Source: Serripes groenlandicus
Lineage: Eukaryota > Mollusca > Bivalvia > Cardiida > Cardiidae
Reading direction: 5' to 3'
Assembly (NCBI GenBank): GCA_031761405.1
Contig: JASEVX010000115.1
Coordinates: 468,787 to 532,786, forward strand
Length of the DNA: 64,000 nt
Shown: positions 35,651 to 47,479 of the stretch, in pieces
Layout of the letters: each line of letters opens with the position of its first letter
Position numbering within the stretch: position 1 is the first letter of the stretch
Translations under genes and position numbers: made by a program
Notes under the pieces: generated by a model
The model's database searches: none
Told to the model about the DNA's origin: nothing
What the model saw: only the letters and a program-made list of their open reading frames with translations

Positions 35651-36620
35651 CGAATTACTCCTTGTGCCACAATGTCGTATGTTTTTAAAGGTGTTTTGTG
35701 CAAGCGTCACATATTTCTAAACTCGTACGCATGTCGTATGCTCGACACAAATTGGACGTACATAAAGGACATTCCGTACTCCTCGGCAGATTTCGGTACC
35801 CTTCGGCTTGTCGTCGACTGATAACGATAAAGGTTGTAAATGGAAATGGCTTTCTCAATTGAATATCGATTTATCTAACATCTCAAGTTCTATCGAAAGT
35901 ACAACAATGGACTTTTTATTACGCTTATCCTATCCGTACTTCTTTCATATGAAACCTCACCTATTTTAGACATCGCTGTAAATGCAGAAGTTCAACGATC
36001 GTCTTAGGCGGCAGGTAGACAGAAAGAGTCAACACAAATACTTTTTTAATGCCATTAGTTTTATCCTACGATGATCTCAAATCAAAAATCGTACTCGTCG
36101 ATTTTAAAATCCTGGATGAGTATTGAAACGGTGTGGGAAAATGAGGAATTATTTGACCCTTATTCCGCTGAAGTTCTGCAACTAGTATCGTCATCTTTTG
36201 ACTGCTTCCTCCACATTTATGTAGCAGTGCTTGATCATTATTTTTCAATGAGAAGCAAGAAAAGCGAAACCAAGATTGGACTAAATGAATGGTGTTTTAG
36301 CCTGTCCCAGATGGAGACGCTTCTGACCTCTCTGCAGCAGACTACCATTGAAAACATTCTGGCGGGAACAATTTAAGGTTCCTGTTAACATATTTACGCC
36401 AAAAAGCTCATCGACAATGAAGCTGAACTGAACTGTGGGGATTAGGTCTTTACAAAGGATCCCCTAGAACTTGACCTACAAATCATTGTCAGTCAGTCTA
36501 CGCCCCTAAATACAACTGATCTAGAATTAAAATGGTATATATTGGTGTTTTTTATATATTAATTTTGACTTGAATACTTCCATATATTTTAACACATTTA
36601 AGCATGTAATGAATCGATGA
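35651..36620. other. Unique spacer between blocks A and B
   Basis: No gene recognised. A 101-residue frame at 36,071-36,376 ends in fold-back repeat sequence (tctgcagcagactaccattg, then aaaacattctggc) and has no recognised domain. The duplication breakpoint probably lies near 36,600. Confidence 0.5.
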
Positions 36621-37239
36621 TTGTATTGGTTAAATGTTTCTTGGGTAACCATCTACAAAAAAATGTTCAAGTCATATTGAATGGTTAGCAAACATGATGG
36701 CAAGACGGTATCAGAAAAGGGGCAAATTGACAAAACTTTACAATTCATTTTTTATGAAAGTGCTTATCTGATTAAATGATGATTTGGCTAAAACGTTCAT
36801 CGGCGACCTTCTACATAATTCGAAGTATTTCGAAGCTTTTTTGATTAGTTGTAAAATATATCCACCAGGTAGCATCCGATAAAGGGTAAAATGACATCTC
36901 CTAAATAAGACATATATCAACCATCTTTCACAGGAAGTTCCTTGTGTGTTCCTTTGTCAAAACTGTTTTCATAGATTTAAATTGTATTAATTATATGCAT
37001 CCGAAGGGGAGTGGCGGATGTCCAAACTTTAAATTCTTCTCTTTTAAATTCATTTATCTGATTCCAAGATAATTTGGTAGAAATGTTCTCTTAGATGACC
37101 CTCTACAAATGTTATACAAGCCATATGGATTAGTAAAAGGGGTAAACTGTATTTATCCCCTTCAAATAAGAAGAACCCCTCCGAAACCACATGACCAATA
37201 CAAACCAACCATTACAGGAATGTTCTTTTAGTGGACTTT

Positions 37240-37559
37240 GCCTAGATTTAATTTAAACTTAATAATACATAGATTCATGTTTTATTAACATGCTAGATTT
37301 CTGCTTTCCGTTTGACTAATTCGTCTGGATTGCAATCATCCGTGGAGAAGATTGAAACGTCGAAATATTGAAAAGTTAATACCGTTTTGGTGAAATATGG
37401 AGGTATAAGGAGAAATAGTTGTTTTGAGGTGATCCTCCTGTTTCAAAAATGTTTTCAAAAGTTATATGTTGCATACATAAGCTGTCGAAAGGCGTTTATA
37501 TCAGGTTAAGAATTAACCCTCATCCTGCTGATTTCAGATATGTTCTCGCCCTATGATAT
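37240..37559. other. Block B sequence without clear partner in A; no gene recognised
   Basis: Starts where the alignment with about 10,650 stops. It contains a decayed fold-back arm (tgttttcaaaagttatatgt). Confidence 0.4.
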
Positions 37560-37845
37560 TGATTGATTAAGGTTTAACGCCGTTTTGAACCATTTTGCAG
37601 TCATATAAAGGCGGCCAGTTCACCAATTCATGCGTTTTCTGGCTTTCCCACACCATACTTTCCAAGCAAACTGGCTGGTTTTCCACATAGACTATAAGCC
37701 CATTGGTGGAAAACAAATGACGCGAGTCACAGTGACTTTTGTCAAACGTCGGAAATAATTTAGGACGAGCTGGAGTTCTAGCTCGCAACCCCTATATTGA
37801 CAGAACGCGTTACTACCGATTGAGCCACTAGGGCTGGGCTCTCGT
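37560..37845 (-). mobile_element. tRNA-derived SINE, minus orientation, block B only
   Basis: The minus-strand head has tagtggctcaatcggtagta and agctagaactccagctcgtc (decayed boxes). The body contains caccaatgggcttatagtct, and the 3' end is acggcgttaaaccttaatca. Same family as 8,125 and 19,597. It lies in the unaligned part of block B. Confidence 0.82.
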
Positions 37846-39635
37846 CCAATGATCTACTTATTGAATATCAGGCAAAATAGAGCAAACAATGACTGGAAGT
37901 TTATGTTCAGACATATCTTTGACTTCCCTGTTGGTTAATGTGGTTTTAAATCGAATATTCCATGAAAGGAACAATCACAGGAAAGGAACAATCACAGGAA
38001 AGGAACACTCACTGTGAACAATACGTATTGTGCAGGATGCACTTTGGATCACGGACGCACGGTTATTTCCAATGATAAAACTCGTTGATATCAAGTAGGC
38101 GTATGGTAGGACCTTAGTCTTTTGATAAATCACACCAAATGGTTCAGAGTTCTAATACTGATTTAAGAACATGAATAATACCCCTCATCTAGTGCTCTGA
38201 TAGCGTGCATGTGCTACTAGATCTGATATGTCTGTTTTGAAAAAATGACTTAATGCCATGTTTCAAGTGTAATTTATTGTAAGTTTGTATTTTTGTAACT
38301 TGTAACTTGTAACTTGTTGCCACATGGTTCATTGAATAAATAAATAAAACTATATAGATAAAATATGTAGATTCATTCAAAATGTGGTAGTGGGTCATGG
38401 TTCACACGCCAATCATAAATTTTAGTTTATGTGTTAATTGTGAAATCTTAAAAGCTTTGCTAAGGTATTTAATAGAAGGTAAATTATGTTTAAAATAGCG
38501 ATACCTGGCTTTGTATTGTCTCCTTTCCCGATAGTTTAATTTCTCAAAGCCCCTCGTAGAACAATACAAAATCAGGTTTCGCTGCTCAAACATAATATTC
38601 CCTACACATGTATATCATGATACCATATCATATCAAATCATCATCATATCATAATTTCCTTTTGATAATCATCTAAACTTTAGAATTTGCATCATGATAC
38701 ATGGTATACATACCTAATTGCACGTTCTGACAAAAAACTGAAATTGTAGCCTCACTTACCTCATAAACAACTGAAATAGGTTTGTTGCAGTATAGATATT
38801 AGCGTTGCTTAATGCAGACCTTCGTGTATTTTTTACAAGTTTAGAGAAGAAACAGAATGCACAAAGATGTAATCTCATTCTAATGACACTCACTGTTGGA
38901 AGGTTATTGAAACATTATGCGACACATTGGCGAACAGTGTTTGAACCAGATCAGACTGAAAATATGTGCATGATAGTCTGAATCTACATCAGTGCCAAAT
39001 GCCTTAGGGTCGGTTTTCGCAAAGCAACTCTCATACTTGATATTTAGATGGTACAACTTAGCACTGTTTAATAGGGGAAACGACTGGGAACGTAATCTCT
39101 TTAATCATCATTCAGACCAGTGTACTCGAAAATAGGTTGATACGGTATGTTTGTGAATATTTGTGGGAAAGTGTATAAAGCGAAACTTGATCAAACAAAC
39201 GTTCACGAATGAACTATGTGTATCTATTTTCGACTGCCCAGGTCCGAATAGTGTATTCATGTATCCGTGGTCAGTTGATTTTTACAACAGATAATGTATA
39301 ATTCAAGAATATAATGACTTAAAATACAAAAGATATTACAGGAATCAATATTTCCACATACTATGTGTGAGCGAGCGGATCGCTTTTTAAAGATCTATAT
39401 ACATGTACATGTACGAACGTCGAACCAATACGATGACATCTTTGACGAGATCAATCCACGCAGTCTGATCCGGATCTTCTCTTTTCGTCATTTAGTGACA
39501 GAGGATTTTAGTAGTCAACAATCTTTTTTCCCAAACAAAATATGTTACTTAAAATCAGACAGTTTTGTTCTTCACTTGTCATTAGTACCCCAGTATTTGT
39601 TTTATTGGATAAGGCTTAAATGGTCCTAGTTTTTG

Positions 39636-39707
39636 GTCGCGATAGCTCAGTCGGTAACGATGAAAGCTATCAATTCAAAGGGTTGTGAGTTCAAATTCCT
39701 GGTCGGC
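39636..39707 (+). mobile_element. tRNA-like SINE head (block B copy)
   Basis: Paralogue of 14,251-14,322: gcgatagctcagtcggtaac then gtgagttcaaattcctggtc. It is kept in both blocks, so it was inserted before duplication. Confidence 0.7.
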
Positions 39708-39814
39708 TATTCTTTCTCTCCGATGATTTGACAAAAGTAATTTTTCTTCCTAAACTTTGTCCTGCAAATGTCTCATTTGCACGATATGTAAAGTAGACCC
39801 TTAGACAAAGTTCA

Positions 39815-40185
39815 GATTGAAGAATTAAGTCGCAAAATAACAATGCAATGAGATGAATCAGACCACTTTAAGCACTTATACTAGTTACAAAAATATCATT
39901 TTATATTCACAATCTCACTGTTTACAATCCACAACGGAAGACGGAGGCTTTGATATATATGTTTTTATATTGACGATCTCACGGTTTTCAATCTACAATG
40001 GAATACGGGTGTTTTGAAATATCAAAATGTTTGGTACTGATTGGTAACGGTTTGGAATAATTCTTCTTATCGCTATAAAAAACGATTCAATACTTCTCGA
40101 CCACTTAAACAAAGCACGAGCTTTTGGATTAGTCAAGTTTTACATCTCCGTCTACATGTTGTAGATTGAACACAGTGAGTCTGAC
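39815..40185. other. About 370-bp segment present in B, absent in A
   Basis: Block A reads agttcagatgatc without interruption near 14,430. In B, cagat occurs at both edges of the extra segment, which may be a short target-site duplication. Inside, two related stretches (cacaatctcactgtttacaatc and gacgatctcacggttttc) lie about 65 bases apart. No coding frame. Confidence 0.55.
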
Positions 40186-40914
40186 GTCAGATGATCCTAA
40201 GTGTTTACACATGTCATCTTATGAATCGGGGACTTTGTCCATTTCACTTCAAAAACACGCGGAAAAATAATAGTAAACGCTCAAGTATGATGTTAACAAA
40301 AACAATAGAAAAGATAATTACAAAACTTATCAACATATCAACGTTCAATGAGACGACCCTTTAAGTATAATGTTAGGCAACCATTTCCCACATACGACAA
40401 GTCATCATCAGATGACAAATCGAGACAAACATATGGAACATTGTTATAAATGAAACAATAGCAATTTAACATTCCATTGTAAAATGAGAAATTGCTCATT
40501 GTGAACAAATTCTCTTTTCCCACTTTTTATACCACATAGGTAAGTTTTAGGTGCGTCAAAATCGTGGAAAAGGTTAAACAAAGAAACATTGCATGTATTA
40601 CTGGGTAATATCGATATCGACCTATTTGCGAGTAAAGTGGTCAGCATGATCCTAGAAATCAGGCCCTGTCGCTCCTCCATTAAACAGTATGTACTTAGTG
40701 ATTACATCCTAATATGACCGGCGCTCTGGGAAAACCAACGCTAAGGCAATAGCTGTGAGAGTAGATTCAGACCATCATGCGCATACGCACATATCTGATT
40801 CTAAACTGTTCACCAATGAGTCGCCTAATATTTTATACGCTATTGGCAATTAATGTCAATTTGAACGATATTAAATGTACTTGCATAGTTATTCTTATTT
40901 AAACGTGTAACACT

Positions 40915-43900
40915 GGGGCAACACTTCTAGTTCTTTGGCACAATATGAATTTAGATATCTATAAAATGTATGTCACTACACTTCTAGTTATTTGACAGAT
41001 TGTGTATTTACGTATGTATAACATATATGTAATATGGCTACACTTCCAGTTCTTTGGCACAATGTGTATTTACATATATATAACATAAATGTCATGGAGC
41101 TACACTTCCAGTTCTTTGGCACAATGTGTATTTACATATGTATAGCATATATGTAATGTGGCTACACTTCCAGCTCTTTTCCAAAATATGAATTAACATA
41201 TGTATAACATGTATGTAATGTGGCTATACTTCCAGTTCTTTGGCACAATATGAATTTACATATGTATAACATGTATGTAATGGGCCTACACTTCCAGTTA
41301 TTTTTTACACATTGTGTATTTACGTATGTATAACATATATGTAATGTGGCTACACTTCCAGTTCTTTGGCACAATGTGAATTTACATATGTATAACATAT
41401 ATGTAATGGGCCTACGCTTCCAGTTCTTAGGCACTCTATGAAATAACATATGTATAACATATATATAATGTGGCTATACTTCCAGTTCTTTTGCACAATG
41501 TGAATTTACATATGTATAACATATATGTAATGGGCCTACAATCCTAGTTCTTTGGCACAATATGAATTTAAATATGTATAACATATATGTAATGGGCCTA
41601 CACTTCCAGTTATTTGACACATTGTGTATTTACGTATGTATAACATATGTATAATGTGGCTACACCTCCAGTTCTTTGGTAAAATGTGTATTTACATATC
41701 TATAACATAAATTTAATGGCACTACACTTCCAGTTATTTGGCACAATGTGTATTTACATATGTATAACATATATGTAATGTGGCTACACTTCCAGTTCTT
41801 TGGTACAATATGAATTTACATATGTACAACATGTATGTAATGTGGCTATACTTCCAGTTCTATGGCACAATGTGTATTTACATATCTATAACAAGTATGT
41901 AATGTGGTTATACTTCCAGTTCTTTAGCACAATATGAATTAACATATGTATAACTTATATGTAATGGGCCTACACTTCCAGTTAGTTGACACATTGTGTT
42001 TTTACGTATGTATAACATATATGTAATGTGGGTACACTTCCATTTCTTTGACACAATGTGTATTTACGTATGTATAACATATATGTAATGTGGATACACT
42101 TCCAGTTCTTTGGCACAATGTGTATTTACATATCTATAAAATAAATGTAATGGCGGTACACTTCCAGTTCTTTGGCACAATGTGTATTTACATATGTATA
42201 ACATATATGTAATGGGGCTACACTTCCAGTGCTTTGGCACAATGTGTATCTACGTATGTATAACATATATGTAATGTGGCTACACTTCCAGTTATTTTAC
42301 ACATCGTATATTTACGTATGTATAACATATATGTAATGGGGCTACACTTCCAGTTCTTTGGCACAATGTGTATTTACGTATGTATAACATATATAATGGG
42401 GCTACACTTCCAGTTCTTTGAAACAATGTGTATTTACATATGTCTAATATATATGCAATGAGGCTACACTTCCAGTTATTTGACACATTGTGTATTTACA
42501 TATGTATAACATATATGTAATGAGGCTACACTTCCAGTTATTTGACACATTGTGTATTTACGTATGTATTACGTATTTATTACGTATATGTACTGGGGCT
42601 ACACCTTCAGTTATTTGACACAATGTGTATTTACATATATATAACATAAATGTCATGGCGCTACACTTCCAGTCATTTGGCACATCGTGTATTTACATAT
42701 GTATAACATATATGTAATGGGGCTACACTTCCAGTTCTTTTGCACAATATGAATTTACATATGTATAACATGTATGTAATGTGGCTATACTTCTAGTTCT
42801 TTGGCACAATATGAATTTACATAGGTATAACATGTATGTAATGGGCCTACACTTCCAGTTATTTGACACATTGTGTATTTACGTATGTATAACATATATG
42901 TAATGTGGCTACACTTCCAGTTCTTTGGCACAATCTGAATTTACATATGTATAACATAAATGTAATGGGCCTACGCTTCCAGTTCTTAGGCACTATATGA
43001 AATTACATATGTATAACATATATGTAATGGGCCTTCACTTCCAGTTATTTGACACATTGTGTATTTACGTACGTATAATATATATGTAATGTTGCTACGC
43101 TTTCTGTTCTATGGCAAAATGTGTATTTACATATGTATAGCATATATATAATGTAGCTATACTTTCAGTTCTTTGGCACACTGTGAATTTACATATGTAT
43201 AATATATATGTAATGGGCCTACTCTTCTAGTTCTTTGGTACAATATTAATTTAAATATGTCTAACATATATGTAATGGGCCTACACTTCCAGTTATTTGA
43301 AACATTGTGTATTTACGTATGTATAACATATGTATAATGTGGCTACACTTCCAGTTCTTTGGCACAATGTGTATTTACATATCTATAACATAAATGTTAG
43401 GGCGCTACTCTTCCAGTTGTTTGGCACAATGTGTATTTACATATGTATAACATATATGTAAGGTGGCTACACTTCCAGTTCTTTGGCACAATATGAATTT
43501 ACATATGTAAAACATGTTTGTAATGTGGCTATGCTTCCAGTTCTTTGGCACAATGTGTATTTACATATTATAACATGTATGTAATGTGGCTATACTTCCA
43601 GTTCTCTGGCACAATATGAATTTACATATGTAGTATAACATATATGTAATGGGCCTACACTTCCAGTTAATTGACACATTGTGTTTTTACGTATGTATAA
43701 CATATATGTAATGTGGGTACACTTCCAGTTATTAGGCACAATGTATATTTACGTATGTATAACATATATGTAATGGGGCTAAACTTCCTGTTCTTTGAAA
43801 CAAGGTGTATTTACATATGTATAACATATATGTAATGGGGCTACACTTCCAGTTCGTTGACACAATGTGTATATACATATGTATAACATATATGTAATGG

Positions 43901-43925
43901 GGCTACACTTCCAGTTCGTATACAC
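40915..43925. repeat. 62-bp tandem array, block B (about 48 copies)
   Basis: Same unit as the array at 15,235-16,815 in block A, which has about 17 copies. Variants such as gtgtattta/gaattta and ggggct/gggcct alternate in patterns that suggest multi-unit duplications. Open frames such as ITYMLYICKFTLCQRTGS are by-products. Confidence 0.95.
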
Positions 43926-44049
43926 TCCGGTGAAACTGTACACAGTCTTCCTCGTACACAGATGTATAAATACCCCAAGTCGCTACACGTTACTCATATA
44001 TGAACTGTAAATAAGGGGAACCGGAATAACATCTCCCGTAAGTTGAAAA

Positions 44050-44210
44050 GCAGTAAAGTGCTTTGAGACTACTGTTGTGAGAAAACCAGGAAACATATGA
44101 AAAGAGGAACCGACCGCCGTGATATAAATGGAAATTGTGGAAATCAGCGTTACACTCAGTCAAACAATTCCATAAATTGGTTCATGGTCGCAATGGGCTA
44201 TTTGTAACAC
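44050..44210 (+). mobile_element. SINE 3' body fragment (block B)
   Basis: Counterpart of 15,771 and 16,905: gtgctttgagactactgttg and gaccgccgtgatataaatgg. Single copy here. Confidence 0.72.
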
Positions 44211-45030
44211 CATGATTCTTGGGTACATCCAACCTTAAAGCGCACATGATTCACGACTGTGAATGTATACGGTGACTATTTAAAGGCATAATAGCTGCGC
44301 AAATAAGGCCGAGATCAAGTTAAGAGCGTTATTGTGCACGTGGAAATGAATATATAAAATCAACTTACATGCGACAATGGAAAATGGGTTATCAATAACT
44401 TCGATGAGATACCTGGTAACTATGTTTGTACTCAAAGACAGTAACAAAGCTGTTAACATTTCAGTAATTTCAGTTATTGATTAGCCTGATTTCGAAACAT
44501 TTGTATCTTTGCCATTTTCAATGAAGAATAACTTGTCGCTGTGCAAATATATCTGTATGTCTGTATTATCTTTTAACACCACATATACGCATGCCGCGTG
44601 TGATATATCGTATTCTTTGTAAACAAACCTTAACACGCTGGCATAAATGTAATTGCTTGTTTAAGTTCTGGTAAGTTAATACATCTATTACAGAACAAGT
44701 AAGACTGATATATAATTGATTAAATGTTAAAAGTATTGATGGGGTTAATTTATTTTTAAAAACTTCATGTGAAACTGAGCCCTAGTGGGTGATTCTACCA
44801 GGTAATATATAACAAATAACATTGTTAAGACATTGATTTACAACAAAGAGATAGACATTCATTTTGAAACATAAACGTTTGCAAATATTATCACGTTTAC
44901 AACTGTTCTAAGTATTTGAATCGAATAACATATTGGGTTTTATAAACAATCCCAAAAGTAAATAACAATGTCTAGACGGACATTTTTAAAACCCTTTCCA
45001 ACAATTTATATGACAATGTACAGATTAGGA
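44211..45030 (+). other. Distal 5' flank of C1q gene B
   Basis: Closely collinear with 17,085-17,861 in block A. No gene or motif recognised. Confidence 0.6.
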
Positions 45031-45299
45031 AAGCCCGGCCGGGTAGCTCAATTGGTAGCGTATCTGACTCGTGATCTGGAGGTCACGGGTTCGATACCTG
45101 GTTGCGGCGATATTCTTTCGGGCGATGTTTGCCATTGCCTCTCACCTCTGATCTATGTGAGAAAGTAGTCAGTGGCTCCGAAAGAATGTTGTGTAAGTAC
45201 TGGTGTGGGAAAGCCAGGAAAACATGGGTAGGTGCACTGACCGCCGTGATATGACCAAAGCTGTTGAAAGCGGCGTTAAACTCCAAACAAACAAACAAA
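45031..45299 (+). mobile_element. Full-length tRNA-derived SINE with target-site duplications, block B only
   Basis: The head gccgggtagctcaattggta and cacgggttcgatacctggtt are clean A and B boxes. The body has agtactggtgtgggaaagcc and gaccgccgtgatatgaccaa. It ends cggcgttaaactccaaacaa followed by acaaacaaac repeats. It is flanked by cagattagga (45,021-45,030) and caggttagga (45,300-45,309). The empty site cagattagga is intact at 17,852-17,861 in block A. It is the youngest-looking SINE in the window. Confidence 0.95.
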
Positions 45300-45648
45300 C
45301 AGGTTAGGATATGCATTAGTAAATACGATTCGCATGTCTTTATAAAGATTAAGATATACATTAGTACATACGATTTGCATGTCTTTATCAAGTCATATTA
45401 ACCAATATAACGTGTAAGAATTACACCCACAACAAATATCTTAAATAAAACCTCGTATTTCCATAGCACCTGCAATGAACACGGATCAATAATGAAACAT
45501 TTCCCAAATACAAAAGGCCTTATCAGCAGAAAGAGCAATTTATCAGTGTCTCACAATGTCACAGCTCCATTTTAAGAATAACATTTTCATGTTTTTATGT
45601 TTGTGTTTCTTTTACTAAGAAGTGTCAAAGCAGTCTACTCATAAGAAG

Positions 45649-45656
45649 TATATAAG
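45649..45656 (+). promoter_or_regulatory. TATA-like box upstream of C1q gene B
   Basis: The sequence tatataag lies 153 bases before the start codon. The aligned position in copy A is catatcag (18,210-18,217). The surrounding bases are otherwise well conserved. Use as a core promoter is inferred; the transcription start is unknown. Confidence 0.5.
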
Positions 45657-45801
45657 GGAAAATGTTAAGTCCCTACATGTATTTCCTGTGACGTATCAAG
45701 TCTTCGCTAAGGCAGCAGTATACAACCGAGACACCATAAATCCTCGAACCATATCGCCATCAACATACTGTTGCTCGCTGTTCTCCAAGAAGACGATTAT
45801 C

Positions 45802-46228
45802 ATGGATCTGTTGAGACTTAGACTAATTTGTATTTTATGTATATTTTACAGCACCATATCCTGTGGACGCTCCGAGCCAAGTTGCTCGAAATTTGATTAC
45901 GAAGAAAAATTATTAGAAAAGATGATCAAATTGGAATTTAAAGTCGACCAGATGGAAAAGGGGTATTCAGAATCAAAGGCAGAAATTGCAGAATCAAAGG
46001 CAGAAATTGTAGAGGAAAAGAAGAAAGTTCAAGAAGATAGAGAAGCCATGAAAGCAACATTTGAACACATGGAAGACGACATAAAGAATGAGAGAGAAAG
46101 AATGGTGAAAGATGCTAATGATGCAAGTGCCGCCACAGAACGGATCCTTCAAGAAAATGAAGAGAAACTGATGAGAATTTCTGCGGACCTGCGAGTGTTT
46201 CAGAATGAGACTTTAAGTGACCTTACAG
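45802..46228 (+). CDS. C1q-domain protein B, exon 1 (signal peptide and coiled coil)
   Basis: Encodes residues 1-142 plus one base of codon 143. The start MDLLRLRLICILCIFY aligns with copy A; the open frame continues upstream to 45,622, but those extra residues have no counterpart in A, so the internal ATG is chosen. The signal peptide ends near STISCG. Cys21 and Cys28 are conserved. Charged heptad-rich sequence (LLEKMIKLEFKVDQMEKGYS onward) predicts a coiled coil. A 7-residue block (ESKAEIA/ESKAEIV) is tandemly doubled at 45,970-46,011, while the 18-residue duplication of copy A is absent. NET near residue 135 is a possible glycosylation site. The donor is ccttacag before gtaaat. Secreted C1q proteins in bivalves are usually linked to pattern recognition, but no direct functional evidence is in the sequence. 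Confidence 0.88.
45970..46011 (+). repeat. 21-bp in-frame tandem duplication in exon 1 of copy B
   Basis: Two copies of gaatcaaaggcagaaattg plus ca/ta. Each adds exactly one heptad of the coiled coil. Copy A has a single diverged version (ESKADFA). Confidence 0.93.
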
Positions 46229-46989
46229 GTAAATACGTAACACTTATGTTTTTATATGTGAGCAGTTTCTTAGGCTTTCCTGTCTTAAAACATCTTTGGT
46301 TTGACATCACGGGGATGTTCTAAGGCCCGAAAACGTCCGAGGCGGGTCTTATTTATTAACCCGTTGACCCTTACATACTAGTTTTGATACATATGAAGTA
46401 GACGACTTTTGAAAATATTGTGGCATAATTTCATTGTTACAACTTGTGTTTTTGTATGCGAGTAGAATCTTGTTGGTCATTGGGTTTTAAATTGTTCCTC
46501 AGTTTGGGATCACGCAGATGCTCTAAGGCCCGAAAGCGTCAGAGGCGGGTCTAATTTATAAACCCGTTCACACTTGCAGACGAATTTTGATACATTTCCA
46601 GCAGACGACTCTTGAAAATATTTCGTCCCATGACTGTATCGCCTTTTCATTTCTATCCTTGTCTCTCACCTTATACCAACTCTATATTTGTTATCATTCT
46701 GTCGATAAATCTTTTTCATTTGTATATCCGTTTCTCTCATTACATCAACTCTTATTCTGTTGATCAATTCCTTTTTATTATTATATATGTCCCTCTCATT
46801 ATATCAAATTGTATGTCTATGTGTTTTTGTATATAACGCAGAACCAAATCAGACTGCGCCGTCGCGCTGGCGTATCTGAATCAGAGTACCGATGATTAAT
46901 CCCTCACTTCATTTATCTCGTCACGCAGTTTTAAAGAAGTGTATATATCTATTAAACTGTGTGTCTATCTGTTGATTTATACAGAGCAG

Positions 46990-47440
46990 GGTAAGATCAG
47001 ACTGCGCTGGCGGATCTAGATCTGCGCTAGTCGCTTGGTTGGTTTTAGCAGAGCACCGATCAGTTACCTCTCACTCCGTTCATCTCGTTACGCATTCATA
47101 AAGAAGTGTCTAAATCTATTAAACTGTGTGTCTATCTGTTGATTTAAACAGCGAAGAGTAAGATCAGACTGCGCTGGCGGATCTGGATCTGCGCTAGTCG
47201 CTTGGTCGGTTTTAGCAGAGCACCGACCAGTTACCTCTCACTCCGTTCATCTCGTCACGCATTCTTAAAGTCGTGTCTATATGTATATCAAACTGTCTGT
47301 CTCTGTGTAGTGGTATATACCGAGGAGTCAGATCAGACTGCACTAACCAACTCACGAATCTAGATGTACACATCTGGCTTATGCTTTATGATTGGTATCT
47401 CTCACTTGGTATATTTCGTCAGTGATATTTAACGGTGTTT
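46990..47440. repeat. Intronic tandem repeat, about 180-bp unit (about 2.5 copies)
   Basis: gtaagatcagactgcgctgg occurs at about 46,991 and 47,158, each followed by tctgcgctagtcgcttgg and ctctcactccgttcatctcg. A third, diverged unit begins near 47,320. Related to 20,470-21,060 in A. Confidence 0.75.
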
Positions 47441-47479
47441 GTATCTATCAAACTGTCTGTCTTTGTGTTGTTGTTGTTT

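Larger units (their letters stand above)
37846..40914. other. Intergenic DNA of block B; no gene recognised
   Basis: 38,370-38,640 aligns with 11,330-11,625, and 38,690-40,910 with 13,383-15,230. Fold-back and SINE-head fragments are present. At 37,968-38,005 the phrase aggaaaggaacaatcac is repeated three times. Confidence 0.6.

Noticed and set aside
36071..36376. 101-residue protein-coding frame
   Set aside because: No recognised domain, the end lies in a fold-back repeat, and the opposite strand is also open over part of it.
45031..45105. Functional tRNA gene
   Set aside because: A and B boxes are good, but acceptor-stem pairing is poor and the sequence continues into a SINE body with a repeated tail and target-site duplications.
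45622..45801. Upstream start for C1q protein B adding 60 residues
   Set aside because: The extension has no counterpart in copy A, would bury the signal peptide internally, and overlaps the TATA-like box.
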